Shown here: piece after piece, positions 17,394 to 26,027 of the stretch
Numbering within the stretch: the first letter of the stretch is position 1
Layout: every line of letters starts with the position of its first letter
Assembly: GCA_018241505.1 (NCBI GenBank)
Contig: JAFEDS010000002.1
Location: 1-64,000, forward strand
Length of the DNA stretch: 64,000 bases
Source of the DNA: Pseudomonadota bacterium
Lineage (GTDB): Bacteria; Pseudomonadota; Gammaproteobacteria; Steroidobacterales; Steroidobacteraceae
Direction: 5' to 3'
Notes under the pieces: generated by a model
The model's database searches: none
The model's input: the letters and a program-made list of their open reading frames with translations, nothing else
Told to the model about the DNA's origin: nothing
Program-made: the position numbers and the translations under genes

Positions 17394-18466
17394 GGAACAC
17401 TCTCCAGCGCCACAGCAAATATACGGCGCAATTGTTCAGTCTCCTTCAGGAAGGCATCGTGGCCGAAAATCGAGGAAATCTCGTGCAGCCGGGCAACCGG
17501 CAGACGCGCAACCATGGCGCGAATGTCGCCCAGCGGCACCAATTGATCCTCGCGGACCGCGACGGCCGTCGTCGGTACGAAGATACGAGCCGTGTCCACG
17601 CGATGCAGGTCAATGGACTCGGACAAACACAAAAACGCTTCGGGGCGGTAGCGCGACGCATAGTCGCTTCCGCGCGCGAACAGGTAACTCTCCACGGGGA
17701 AGACGAAACGATCGCTATCCAACACCGGCTCGCCATTGAAGCGAGCTGAGAATTCCTCCGTGCTGCGATACGTCGACATGGCGAGCGCGCGCGCGAGTTG
17801 CACGCCCTCTTTCGGGCGGCCACAGTCAACAGCAAACCGCAGGATCTGCCGCTGCACACTGCGCCAGGCGGTTGCCATCGGATGAGCACGATCGGCAGCG
17901 CCGATGATCAGGAGGTGGCTGACACGCTCCGGATGCAACTCTCCGAAGGCCAACGCAACCATCCCGCCGTACGACCCGCCAGCGATCGCATGCAGGGCCT
18001 TGATCCCGAGGTGATCAATGACCCGCAGCAGTACGCCTGCCTGGTCGTAGCTGGAAACGCTGGGGAATGTTTCGCCGGACGCAGGGCCGGTGGTTTCACC
18101 GCTGCCGCCCAGGTAGTCGAAGCTGAGAATTCGGTATTGATTGATGTCGAGGGGCCGCTCGGCACCCGCAATCTGCGGCCACCACTCCTGGCGCGGATCG
18201 TCAGCCAAACAAACATGACGGCCTCCGGAGATGCCGCCCATCGCACACACCACCGGAGCGGTCGCAGGGCCTACGAGCCGCCACGCGATCTGGATGTTGG
18301 CGAGTTTGCCGCCGTGATAGAGCTGAATCTCTCCGGGCACCTCGAGGATACCTTCGCGAACGGTCATGTCGGTGGCGAGCGCGACGAGAGAATTTGCCGC
18401 GGGCACAACGGCAGAAGACACGCTGTGTCGCTGCGTGACAGGCAAAGATTCCAGTGTGGCGTTCAT
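17390..18466 (-). CDS. metX: Homoserine O-acyltransferase, MetX alpha/beta-hydrolase type
   Basis: The 358-residue product has the MetX alpha/beta-hydrolase fold: oxyanion region NQYRILSFDYLGGSGETTGP, nucleophile Ser in IAGGSYGGMVALAFGELHP, and Asp/His of the triad in VREDQLVPLGD and SSIFGHDAFLKE. It activates homoserine with acetyl-CoA or succinyl-CoA. In Xanthomonas-type bacteria such proteins are often succinyltransferases; I cannot decide from sequence. ATG 18466 is preferred to the TTG one codon earlier because GGAG stands 6 nt upstream. That ribosome-binding site is buried in a hairpin, which suggests translational control by the riboswitch. Confidence 0.92.
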   Translation of the reverse strand: MNATLESLPVTQRHSVSSAVVPAANSLVALATDMTVREGILEVPGEIQLYHGGKLANIQIAWRLVGPATAPVVCAMGGISGGRHVCLADDPRQEWWPQIAGAERPLDINQYRILSFDYLGGSGETTGPASGETFPSVSSYDQAGVLLRVIDHLGIKALHAIAGGSYGGMVALAFGELHPERVSHLLIIGAADRAHPMATAWRSVQRQILRFAVDCGRPKEGVQLARALAMSTYRSTEEFSARFNGEPVLDSDRFVFPVESYLFARGSDYASRYRPEAFLCLSESIDLHRVDTARIFVPTTAVAVREDQLVPLGDIRAMVARLPVARLHEISSIFGHDAFLKETEQLRRIFAVALESVP

Positions 18467-18471
18467 CAAAA

Positions 18472-18516
18472 GCTCCGCAAAAACTCAGGCTCGGTCTCAC
18501 CGGCCTCCTGCGGAGC
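18472..18516 (-). promoter_or_regulatory. Hairpin sequestering the metX ribosome-binding site
   Basis: On the minus strand GCTCCGCA (plus 18509-18516) pairs with TGCGGAGC (plus 18472-18479); the second arm contains the GGAG of metX. An inner AGGC...GCCT and GGT...ACC pairing stabilises the loop. When formed it would hide the ribosome-binding site, so it is a likely expression platform of the riboswitch. A short run of T after the stem also allows a weak terminator reading. Confidence 0.6.
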
Positions 18517-18604
18517 GCCCACCTGTTACGGCGGGTTGTCTACGTCCTACCCCGACTGCCAGGACGGCAGCCAAAGCTACGTAAACCGCTCATCTGTCGA
18601 CCCC

Positions 18605-18716
18605 GCCCCGACGACCTTTCGGTCAGCGGTGGAGCCGCAGGAGTTGGCACCTTTCCAGGGTGGTTGAGCCTGGCGGTTGCCCCGACGTCTAAGGGCCTTA
18701 TCCCTCGGTCGGTCTC
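18605..18716 (-). promoter_or_regulatory. SAM-I (S-box)-like riboswitch aptamer upstream of metX-metB
   Basis: Read on the minus strand, the conserved S-box elements appear in order: a P1 arm (CGACC, pairing with GGTCG at the 3' end), GAGGGA, then GGGGCAACC, a variable stem, and GGTGCCAACTCCTGCGG, followed by CCGAAAGG. These are the core nucleotides of the SAM-I/SAM-IV fold. It lies 140 nt upstream of a methionine-synthesis operon, the expected target. Binding S-adenosylmethionine should switch off metX. The SAM-I versus SAM-IV subtype needs a covariance search. Confidence 0.82.
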
Positions 18717-18786
18717 GATGAGTAAATGTAGTGTATTGCGGGGCTTACGGATGCGTCAAGGCGTACGGGGCGAGCTGGAACAGGGT

Positions 18787-19743
18787 TCACGTCCCCGTGG
18801 GCCCAATCGCTGTCTTGTGGGCGACCCGCCGGAACGTCTGTGGCGGATGGCCGAACTTGCGGATGAATGCCCGCCGCATCCGCTCGGGATCGGCGAAGCC
18901 GGTTTCCCTCGCGACCACGTCGATGGCGTGCCGGCTCTCCTCAACCAGCGACTTGGCCGCCTCCACCCGGAGGCTCTCAATCGCCTTGGCAGGCGATTGC
19001 CCGGTTTCCGCCCGGAACGTCCGGCTGAACTGCCGCGAGCTCAAGTTGGCCACTTCGGCCAGCTCCCCCACCGACAATGACTTGCGCAGATTGCGCTTGG
19101 CATAATCCAACGCGAGCTGAATCCGATCTGATTTCGATTCCAGCGGCAACATCGCCGAGAACTGCGACTGTCCACCGGTCCTCCGGTGATACACCACCAT
19201 TTTCTGCGCGACGGCCTTGGAGACCTCGAATCCCAGGTCCGCCTCCACCATGGCCAGCGAGAGATCGATACACGCGGTCATTCCCGCGGAAGTCCAGACG
19301 TTTCCGTCGTTGATAAAAATACGGTCCTCTTCAACTCTGACAGCGGGATACTTTCGCTGCAGCGTGCGGGCGCCTGCCCAATGGGTCGTCGCACGGCGCC
19401 CATTCAACAATCCACCGGCCGCCAGAATAAAAGCACCGGTACAAATACTGGCAATGCGGCGCGAAGCAGCCGCGGCTTCGACGACCAACCTGACCAACCC
19501 ATCCGAGGCAGGTGCAACGGCCATATCGCCGGCGACAATCACCGTGTCGAATGCCGGGTCGCCGAGCTGACGCGTCTGCACTTCGATTCCGGATGACGAA
19601 ACAACATGACCGCCGTGTTCGGAATAGAGCCCGACCTCATAAACGGGCCGGCTCGCGAGCCCATTGGCGACCTCGAACACACTGGCGGCAGCCAGGTCGA
19701 GGATCTGGAAGCCCGGGAAGGCAACGAGACCCAGACGCTTCAT
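18787..19743 (-). CDS. GlxA family transcriptional regulator (DJ-1/PfpI domain plus AraC helix-turn-helix)
   Basis: This 318-residue protein has an N-terminal DJ-1/PfpI-like domain (about 1-185), with SICTGAFILAAGGLLNGRRA holding the nucleophile-elbow Cys, followed by a C-terminal AraC-type DNA-binding domain (about 215-310) with two helix-turn-helix units: LSVGELAEVANLSSRQFSRT and VVARETGFADPERMRRAFIR. GlxA-type proteins usually control a small neighbouring enzyme gene. The gene is divergent from an SDR with 103 nt between the start codons, so that SDR is the probable target. No operator could be recognised in the gap. Confidence 0.9.
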   Translation of the reverse strand: MKRLGLVAFPGFQILDLAAASVFEVANGLASRPVYEVGLYSEHGGHVVSSSGIEVQTRQLGDPAFDTVIVAGDMAVAPASDGLVRLVVEAAAASRRIASICTGAFILAAGGLLNGRRATTHWAGARTLQRKYPAVRVEEDRIFINDGNVWTSAGMTACIDLSLAMVEADLGFEVSKAVAQKMVVYHRRTGGQSQFSAMLPLESKSDRIQLALDYAKRNLRKSLSVGELAEVANLSSRQFSRTFRAETGQSPAKAIESLRVEAAKSLVEESRHAIDVVARETGFADPERMRRAFIRKFGHPPQTFRRVAHKTAIGPTGT

Positions 19744-19846
19744 TATGTTAATCCCCTTATGTCTTGAAACGTGGGTAATACGTCATTCGGGACACACGGT
19801 AGGCGCCCAGACTGGCCTCAGTCAAGCGCTACCAGGGGAGACCCAT

Positions 19847-20650
19847 ATGAATAGTCCACAAACCCAGGGCACTGCCCTGATCACCGGAGGCTCATCCGGC
19901 ATCGGCTCAGTCTACGCTGACCGCCTCGCCCGCCGGGGTTACGACTTGGTTTTGGCAGGCCGCGATCCCCAGAGGCTGGAGGCCCTGGCGGCCAAGCTAC
20001 GCGCCGCGGGCCGCAAGGTCAGTACCCTGGCTGGCGATCTGACTGACCGCGACGACGTCAAGGCAATCGAGCAACGGGTGCTCACAGACACGTCAATCAC
20101 CTTGTTCCTCAACAACGCCGGCCAGGCGGTCCTTACCCCGTTGGTGGAATCGGACGCCGACAAGTTGGATCACATGCTCGAGGTGAATGTCATGGCATTC
20201 ACGCGGCTCGCTGTCGCGGCCGCCAAAGCATTCAACCAGCGTGGGCGTGGAACCCTCATCAACATTTCATCCGCGGTCGCGCTGGCGCCGGACATGCTGA
20301 ATGGCGTCTACAACGCATCGAAGGCGTATGAGCTGAGTTTCACCCAGGCGCTGCAGATCGAGCTTGCCGGCAAGGGTGTGCAGATCCAGGCGGTGTTGCC
20401 GGGTGCCGTGGCGACCGAAATATGGGCGCGCGGTGGACGCCCGGTGGAGCAATTGCCGCAGGAGATCGTGATGCCCGTTGAGTCCGCTGTCGATGCGGCG
20501 CTGGCGGGACTCGATCAGGGTGAGCCGGTGACGATTCTGTCGTTGCCGGACATTGGCAATTGGGATGCGTTTGTGGCGGCCAGGAAGGTGCTGCGGCCGA
20601 ATCTGTCGCGGGCGCGACCGGCTGAGCGGTACTCAGTGAACACCCACTAG
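19847..20650 (+). CDS. SDR family NAD(P)-dependent oxidoreductase
   Basis: From ATG 19847 (GGGGAG 7 nt upstream) the product has 267 residues. The cofactor motif is ALITGGSSGIGSVYADRLA near the N-terminus; FLNNAGQAVLTP supplies the NNAG motif; catalytic Ser and YxxxK appear in INISSAVALAP and YNASKAYELS. It belongs to the classical short-chain dehydrogenases; its substrate is unknown. It is divergent from a GlxA-type regulator that probably controls it. Longer upstream frames would extend through the regulator's start region and are not supported. Confidence 0.9.
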   Translation: MNSPQTQGTALITGGSSGIGSVYADRLARRGYDLVLAGRDPQRLEALAAKLRAAGRKVSTLAGDLTDRDDVKAIEQRVLTDTSITLFLNNAGQAVLTPLVESDADKLDHMLEVNVMAFTRLAVAAAKAFNQRGRGTLINISSAVALAPDMLNGVYNASKAYELSFTQALQIELAGKGVQIQAVLPGAVATEIWARGGRPVEQLPQEIVMPVESAVDAALAGLDQGEPVTILSLPDIGNWDAFVAARKVLRPNLSRARPAERYSVNTH

Positions 20651-20679
20651 CTTCGTGGCAGCGAACCCCTGACTCGTGC

Positions 20680-20701
20680 GTGGCCCCTCCCGGGGGGCCA
20701 C
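20680..20701 (+). terminator. Hairpin downstream of the SDR gene
   Basis: GTGGCCCC (20680-20687) pairs with GGGGCCAC (20694-20701), loop TCCCGG. It lies 29 nt after the SDR stop and before the his regulatory region. Only a short TTTT follows (from 20713), so termination strength is uncertain. Confidence 0.5.
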
Positions 20702-20743
20702 CCTGCCCCCCATTTTCGTTCTGTCCTGCCGTGCTCCAATATG

Positions 20744-20771
20744 CTAATGTGATAGCGCGCTAGTACATTAG
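20744..20771. promoter_or_regulatory. 28-bp palindromic operator in front of the his operon
   Basis: CTAATGT (20744-20750) and ACATTAG (20765-20771) flank a perfect inner palindrome TAGCGCGCTA (20753-20762); the whole site is symmetric apart from the GA/GT linkers. It ends 6 nt before the regulator's ATG and includes part of the AGGA ribosome-binding site, so bound repressor would block the operon's transcription start region. The CTA/TAG elements recall TrpR-family operators. The adjacent TrpR-like gene is the obvious ligand. Confidence 0.75.
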
Positions 20772-20777
20772 GACACC

Positions 20778-21101
20778 ATGAAAAGCCACCGCAACGTCAC
20801 CCCCCGCCAGGAGGCGCTCGCCGAGCGCAACCTCTACACGGCCCTGGCAGCACTGCACTCACCCGAGGAATGCCGCGCTTTCCTGCGGGATTTATGCACG
20901 CCGGCGGAAATTCAGGCCATGGCGGACCGGTGGAGCGTGGTCGAACACCTGCAACGCGAGCTTCCCTATCGGGAAATCCATCGACTGACCGGGGTCAGCG
21001 TAACGACCATCGGCCGGGTGGCCCGATTTCTGGCCAGTGGTAACGGCGGCTACGAAGTGGCCGCGAAACGATTGACTAAAGGGGCATCTCGCCATGGATG
21101 A
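20778..21101 (+). CDS. TrpR/YerC-YecD family regulator of the his operon
   Basis: The 107-residue all-helical protein has the TrpR-like fold: LHSPEECRAFLRDLCTPAEI, then a helix-turn-helix in LPYREIHRLTGVSVTTIGRV. Members of this YerC/YecD branch are small DNA-binding proteins; in Xanthomonadales a TrpR-family protein has been proposed as histidine-synthesis repressor (HisR). Its position as first gene of the his operon, the 8-nt overlap with hisG and the palindrome at 20744-20771 all support autoregulation and control of the whole operon. Ligand identity (histidine or other) is not visible from sequence. Confidence 0.88.
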   Translation: MKSHRNVTPRQEALAERNLYTALAALHSPEECRAFLRDLCTPAEIQAMADRWSVVEHLQRELPYREIHRLTGVSVTTIGRVARFLASGNGGYEVAAKRLTKGASRHG

Positions 21102-21990
21102 ATTGCGTCTGAAGCTGGCGGTCCAGAAATCGGGCCGCCTCACCGACCCTTCCCTCGACATTCTGTTCCGCTGCGGCCTGAAACTGTCGCGCGGCAAAGA
21201 TCAGCTCATGGGTTATGGCGAGAACATGCCGCTGGACGTGTTGTTCGTCCGTGACGACGACATCCCGGATCTCGTTCAGGAGGATGTCTGCGACCTCGGC
21301 CTGGTCGGCCTCAATGTGCTCGAGGAGAAGCGCCTCGAGTTGCGTGAGCGTGGGCAGGCCGCCCGCTTCCAACAGATCCGCACGCTCGATTTCGGCCGCT
21401 GCCGCCTGTCGCTCGCGGTTCCCGAGGGCGTGTCATTTGAAGGATCGAGCTCGCTTCGCGGCAAACGCATTGCGACGACTTATCCATTCCTGCTGCAGCG
21501 GTATCTTCGCGAGCGTGACATTTCAGCCGACATCGTGACTCTGTCCGGGGCGGTAGAGATTGCGCCACGACTGGGGCGCGCGGACCTCATTTGCGACCTG
21601 GTGTCGACGGGCTCCACCCTGCAGGCGAACCACCTGCGCGAGGTCGAGACCGTGATGGAGAGCCATGCGGTCATCATTCGCACCCCGTTGACACTGCCAC
21701 CCGAGAAGGACGAATGGGTCGAGCGGCTGATGATGCGCATCGATGGCGTGCAGCAGGTCAAGGAGAGCAAGTACATCATGTTGCATGCGCCGCGATCGGC
21801 ATTGCCCGAGATCCGCCGTCTGCTGCCTGGAAGTGAATCGCCCACGATCATTCCCCTGGAAGGCTCAACCGAGAAAGTCGCCATCCATGCGGTGTGCCGC
21901 GAGAACGTGTTCTGGGAAACTCTCGAGAGCCTCAAGAAGGCCGGCGCCAGCGCGCTGCTGGTGCTGCCCGTCGAAAAGATGCTGGCATGA
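21094..21990 (+). CDS. hisG: ATP phosphoribosyltransferase, long form
   Basis: The 298-residue product is the long, hexameric HisG with a C-terminal regulatory ACT-like domain (about 225-298, PTIIPLEGSTEKVAIHAVCR). The catalytic part has LKLAVQKSGRLTDPSLDIL at the N-terminus and the PRPP loop ADLICDLVSTGSTLQANHL. It starts histidine synthesis by joining PRPP and ATP, and is feedback inhibited by histidine. The start overlaps the regulator gene by 8 nt and the stop overlaps hisD (ATGATG). Confidence 0.97.
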   Translation: MDELRLKLAVQKSGRLTDPSLDILFRCGLKLSRGKDQLMGYGENMPLDVLFVRDDDIPDLVQEDVCDLGLVGLNVLEEKRLELRERGQAARFQQIRTLDFGRCRLSLAVPEGVSFEGSSSLRGKRIATTYPFLLQRYLRERDISADIVTLSGAVEIAPRLGRADLICDLVSTGSTLQANHLREVETVMESHAVIIRTPLTLPPEKDEWVERLMMRIDGVQQVKESKYIMLHAPRSALPEIRRLLPGSESPTIIPLEGSTEKVAIHAVCRENVFWETLESLKKAGASALLVLPVEKMLA

Positions 21991-23306
21991 TGCGCATTCT
22001 GGAATGGGACCAACTCTCGGCGACCGATCGCGACGCGGCGTTGGCACGGCCCACTCAGGAATCGCGCGCGGACATTGCCGCTGTCGCGGCCGAAGTGGTC
22101 GATACAGTTCGTCGTAGCGGCGATGCGGCTCTCTATTCATACACCGAACGATTCGATTCCGTTCGTCTCGAGGGTCTGGCAGTCACGGCAGCGGAATTTT
22201 CGCAGGCCCGGCAGTCGCTCACGTCAAAGCAACACGCCGCACTGGAAGCCGCGATCGCCAACGTTCAGCAGTTTCACTCGCGCCAGCTTCCACAACCGCT
22301 CTCTCTGGAAACGACTCCTGGAGTGCGTTGCGAACGGATCGTTCGACCCATTTCAACGGTGGGCTTGTATGTTCCGGCCGGGTCAGCGCCCCTGCCCTCC
22401 GCAGTTGTCATGTTGGCGGTCCCTGCCCGGATCGCAGGATGCCCGAACCGCATACTCTGCACACCACCCGCCCGCAATGGAAAAGCAAACCCTGCTGTGG
22501 TGGTCGCGGCTGAACTGTGCGGCATAGAGACTGTTTTCAAAGTGGGTGGCGCACAAGCCATTGCTGCGCTCGCCTACGGCACGCAATCCATTCCCAAGGC
22601 CGACAAGATTTTTGGACCCGGTAATGCCTATGTGACCGCCGCGAAGCAACGGGTTGCCAGCGACCCGGCCGGTGCGGCCTGTGACATGCCGGCGGGACCC
22701 TCCGAGGTGATGGTCGTGGCCGATGCCCATGCCAGTGCGGAGTTTGTGGCGTCGGATCTTCTGGCCCAGGCGGAGCACGACACCCAGGCACAGGCAATCC
22801 TGGTCACTCCGTCACGGCAGTTGGCCGAAGCAGTCAGTGCCGAGGTCGACAAACAGGCGCAGTTGCTGTCGCGGCGGGCGATTTTGCGGGAGTCACTGGC
22901 AACGAGTCGTTGCATCGTGGTGCGAGACGTCGCGGCAGCGATCGAAGTTGCGAATCGGTATGCGGCGGAGCACCTGATTCTCGAGGTTGACGAGCCACGG
23001 CAGTGGCTGCCCCGCATCCAGAATGCCGGCTCCGTCTTCCTCGGTGCCTGGTCGCCCGAGCCGATGGGCGACTACTGTTCCGGCACGAACCACGTGCTGC
23101 CAACCTATGGTTATGCACGCGCCTACAGCGGACTGTCCGTGCTGGATTTCGTCAAGGGCATCACGGTTCAGGAGCTGTCACCGATCGGGCTGCGTGGATT
23201 GGGACCGGTCGCTGTTGAGTTGGCAATGCTCGAGGGACTCGATGCCCACGCCAGCGCGGTCAGCCGCCGGCTCGACGTCCTGAATGAGGCGGGAGCAACG
23301 TCGTGA
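21987..23306 (+). CDS. hisD: Histidinol dehydrogenase
   Basis: With ATG 21987 (overlapping the hisG stop) the product has 439 residues and begins MMRILEWDQL; the next codon is also ATG. The zinc site and active centre are visible in SDLLAQAEHDTQAQAILVT and in the family segment GPSEVMVVADAHASAEFVAS. It oxidises histidinol twice to histidine. A longer frame starting near 21894 would lie inside hisG and is rejected. The stop overlaps the GTG start of hisC. Confidence 0.97.
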   Translation: MMRILEWDQLSATDRDAALARPTQESRADIAAVAAEVVDTVRRSGDAALYSYTERFDSVRLEGLAVTAAEFSQARQSLTSKQHAALEAAIANVQQFHSRQLPQPLSLETTPGVRCERIVRPISTVGLYVPAGSAPLPSAVVMLAVPARIAGCPNRILCTPPARNGKANPAVVVAAELCGIETVFKVGGAQAIAALAYGTQSIPKADKIFGPGNAYVTAAKQRVASDPAGAACDMPAGPSEVMVVADAHASAEFVASDLLAQAEHDTQAQAILVTPSRQLAEAVSAEVDKQAQLLSRRAILRESLATSRCIVVRDVAAAIEVANRYAAEHLILEVDEPRQWLPRIQNAGSVFLGAWSPEPMGDYCSGTNHVLPTYGYARAYSGLSVLDFVKGITVQELSPIGLRGLGPVAVELAMLEGLDAHASAVSRRLDVLNEAGATS

Positions 23307-24358
23307 CCTGGGTTACACAACTGGCACGACCTGACATCGTTGCGCTCAAAGCATACGAGCATGCCTCGTGGGAGCCGGAGCTGGAGCGCTTGCATGCCAA
23401 CGAGCTTCCGTGGCGATCCCTCGCCGACGGGTCCTCGGCCGGGTTGAATCGCTATCCGGAGCCACAACCGCGTGCGCTCGTTCAGCGTCTTGCCGCCCTT
23501 TACGATGTGCCTGCCAGCTCGGTTCTCGTGGGCCGCGGCAGCGACGAAGCCATTGACCTGCTCGTCCGCGGCTTCTGCCGGGCGGGCCAGGACAGTGTCA
23601 TCATCTGTCCACCCACGTTCGGAATGTACTCGGTCTCCGCCCGGATCCAGGGCGCAAATGTGGTCACCGTGCCTTTGCAGGCGGATGCTGGCTTTGCGCT
23701 CGACACACAGGCGGTACTCGAAAAATGTACACCCGATGTCAAGCTCGTATTCCTCTGCTCGCCCAATAACCCCACCGGCAACCTGTTGAGCGAAGACGAC
23801 ATCGTCAACCTGACACGGCGCCTGGAAGGTCGGGCCGTGGTGGTGGTCGATGAGGCCTACCTGGAGTTTTCCGGCGCCCAGAGCCTGGCGCGAAGAGTTG
23901 CCGAATTGCCGCAACTCGCGGTTCTGCGCACATTGTCCAAAGCCTACGCACTGGCTGGCGCCCGCTGCGGCACTCTGATAGCCGATCCCGAAGTAATCGC
24001 GTTGCTGCGGAAAGTGATTCCCCCGTACGCCATTGCGCAGCTCTCCATGGAAGCTGTGTTGAATGTGCTCGATCCAAGCCAGTTAGCCGTCTCTAAAGCA
24101 CGACTCACGACCATTGTTGCAGAACGCGACAGAATGCTGGCGGCGATTGCGAAATTGCCTAATGTCACCCGGGTCTGGCCGAGCGCATCCAACTTCGTAT
24201 TGGTCGAGTTCGCCGATGTGCCACTCGCTCTCGCCCGCTCGCGCGGTGCCCGTTTGCTCATAAGAGATGCCCGAGGGTACCCGGGTCTGGGCCGGTGCCT
24301 ACGGATTACGATCGGATCTCCTGAGCAGAACGACCGGCTCCTGGAGGCGCTCCGATGA
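23303..24358 (+). CDS. hisC: Histidinol-phosphate aminotransferase
   Basis: A 351-residue fold-type I PLP aminotransferase starting at GTG 23303 (overlap GTGA with the hisD stop). The Schiff-base Lys is K213 in RTLSKAYALAGARCG; FLCSPNNPTGNLLSE and VVVDEAYLEFS hold the cofactor-binding Asn and Asp. It transaminates imidazole-acetol phosphate to histidinol phosphate. Its stop overlaps hisB by 4 nt. Confidence 0.95.
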   Translation: MTWVTQLARPDIVALKAYEHASWEPELERLHANELPWRSLADGSSAGLNRYPEPQPRALVQRLAALYDVPASSVLVGRGSDEAIDLLVRGFCRAGQDSVIICPPTFGMYSVSARIQGANVVTVPLQADAGFALDTQAVLEKCTPDVKLVFLCSPNNPTGNLLSEDDIVNLTRRLEGRAVVVVDEAYLEFSGAQSLARRVAELPQLAVLRTLSKAYALAGARCGTLIADPEVIALLRKVIPPYAIAQLSMEAVLNVLDPSQLAVSKARLTTIVAERDRMLAAIAKLPNVTRVWPSASNFVLVEFADVPLALARSRGARLLIRDARGYPGLGRCLRITIGSPEQNDRLLEALR

Positions 24359-25422
24359 GCTCGCCGATTTTGTTGGTCGATCGCGACGGCACCTTGATTG
24401 AGGAACCGCCCGATCGCCAGGTTGACTCACTGAGAAAGGTCCGCTTCATGCCGGGTGTATTCGCGGCCCTCGCGGAATTGAAGCGGCGCGGCTTCCGGCT
24501 GGCGATGATTACCAATCAGGATGGTCTGGGCACGCCGTCGTTTCCTCGGGCGGCCTTCGAGGAATCTCACCATTTCGTTCTGGCCGCCTTCGCGTCGCAG
24601 GGAATCCACTTCGACCCTGTTTTCATCTGCCCGCATTTTCCGGCGGATGGATGCGATTGCCGTAAGCCCAAAACAGGGCTGGTACGCGAATTTCTGCGCG
24701 ACGCCGACCTCGACCTCGTCAACAGCGCGGTGATTGGCGATCGCGACACAGACCTGGAGCTCGCGCGTAACCTCGGCGTACGGGGATTGCGGGTGCTGCG
24801 AAACGGAAGCGACACGGAAACTTGGCCGGGAATCGTCGCTGCACTGACTTCGCGTAGTGCCGAAGTCGATCGCCGCACCAAGGAGACTCAGATCAATGTC
24901 CGCGTAGGACTGGATGCAACCTCCCCCATTCAGGTGGCTACGGGAATTGGATTTTTTGATCACATGCTGGAGCAATTGGCCAAGCATGGTGGCTTTGCGC
25001 TCGAATTGAACTGCCAAGGCGACCTGCGGATCGACGAACATCACACAGTTGAGGACTGCGCGCTCGCACTCGGCGATGCGTTACGTCGAGCGCTCGGTAA
25101 CAAGGTCGGTATCGCTCGCTACGGATTTCTGTTGCCCATGGATGAGGCAGAAGCGAAGGTCGCCATTGATCTATCAGGGCGTGCCTACGCTGTATTCGAA
25201 GGCCGATTTGGGCGCGAGCAGGTCGGTGGACTGCCCACTGAGCTGGTGCCCCACTTTTTTCATTCTTTAGCGGAGACGCTGGGCGCCGCCGTGCACGTGA
25301 GTGTCACAGGCGAGAACACCCATCACATGATAGAGGCGTCCTTTAAAGGCGTCGGACGAGCGTTGCGTCAGGCGTTTCGACGCGAAAGCAATGAGCTTCC
25401 AACGACGAAAGGTGTGTTGTAG
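24355..25422 (+). CDS. hisB: Bifunctional histidinol-phosphatase/imidazoleglycerol-phosphate dehydratase
   Basis: The 355-residue fusion has an N-terminal HAD phosphatase (about 1-165) with the DxDGT motif in LLVDRDGTLIEEP (Asp9, Asp11) and a Cys/His cluster FICPHFPADGCDCRKPKTGL typical of HisB-N. The C-terminal IGP dehydratase (about 168-355) shows both metal motifs, DEHHTVEDCALALGDAL and ENTHHMIEASFKG. The fused form is typical of gammaproteobacteria. The TAG stop shares one base with the GTG start of hisH. Confidence 0.97.
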   Translation: MSSPILLVDRDGTLIEEPPDRQVDSLRKVRFMPGVFAALAELKRRGFRLAMITNQDGLGTPSFPRAAFEESHHFVLAAFASQGIHFDPVFICPHFPADGCDCRKPKTGLVREFLRDADLDLVNSAVIGDRDTDLELARNLGVRGLRVLRNGSDTETWPGIVAALTSRSAEVDRRTKETQINVRVGLDATSPIQVATGIGFFDHMLEQLAKHGGFALELNCQGDLRIDEHHTVEDCALALGDALRRALGNKVGIARYGFLLPMDEAEAKVAIDLSGRAYAVFEGRFGREQVGGLPTELVPHFFHSLAETLGAAVHVSVTGENTHHMIEASFKGVGRALRQAFRRESNELPTTKGVL

Positions 25423-26015
25423 TGGACGCCGTCATCATCGACAGTGGCGGCGCGAATCTCGCCTCTTTGCAGTTCGCATTTGAACGCCTCGGGGCCAAGA
25501 CTGAGGTGTCGGCTGACGCCGCTGCAATCCGTTCCGCTCCGCGGGTTATATTGCCGGGCGTCGGATCTGCGGGCGACGCCATGGCACGTCTACGCAGTAA
25601 TGACGTTGCGCGTTTGTTGCCTACGTTGACGCAACCTGTACTGGGAATCTGTCTTGGTATGCAGCTCCTATTTCAGAACTCGGAGGAAGGCAACACCGAG
25701 TGCCTGGGAATCCTTCCTACGTCCGTGCGACGTCTCGAACCGAAGGGCGGCCAGCCTGTGCCACACATGGGTTGGAATCAACTTGCTTTGGTGCGTGAGG
25801 ATCCCCTGCTCGAGGGAATTGTACCAAATGACTACGTGTATTTCGTACACAGCTTCGCGGCGCCGGTGTCGGACGTGACTTTGGCCAGCGCGGACTACGG
25901 TGTGGCCCTGTCGGCCATCGTCCGTCGTGGGAATTTTTGGGGAACTCAGTTTCACCCGGAGCGATCCGCCCAGGTAGGTGCCCGAGTGCTTGCCAACTTC
26001 CTGAGACTGGCCTGA
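25422..26015 (+). CDS. hisH: Imidazole glycerol phosphate synthase, glutaminase subunit
   Basis: A 197-residue class I glutamine amidotransferase. The nucleophile is Cys77 in PVLGICLGMQLLF, with His178 and Glu180 in GTQFHPERSAQVG completing the triad. It makes ammonia for HisF. The start is GTG 25422, overlapping hisB's stop by one base; the opening MDAVIIDSGGANLASLQFAF is the conserved N-terminus. HisA lies between hisH and hisF, the standard order. Confidence 0.96.
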   Translation: MDAVIIDSGGANLASLQFAFERLGAKTEVSADAAAIRSAPRVILPGVGSAGDAMARLRSNDVARLLPTLTQPVLGICLGMQLLFQNSEEGNTECLGILPTSVRRLEPKGGQPVPHMGWNQLALVREDPLLEGIVPNDYVYFVHSFAAPVSDVTLASADYGVALSAIVRRGNFWGTQFHPERSAQVGARVLANFLRLA

Positions 26016-26027
26016 GGCCTTCCGACC

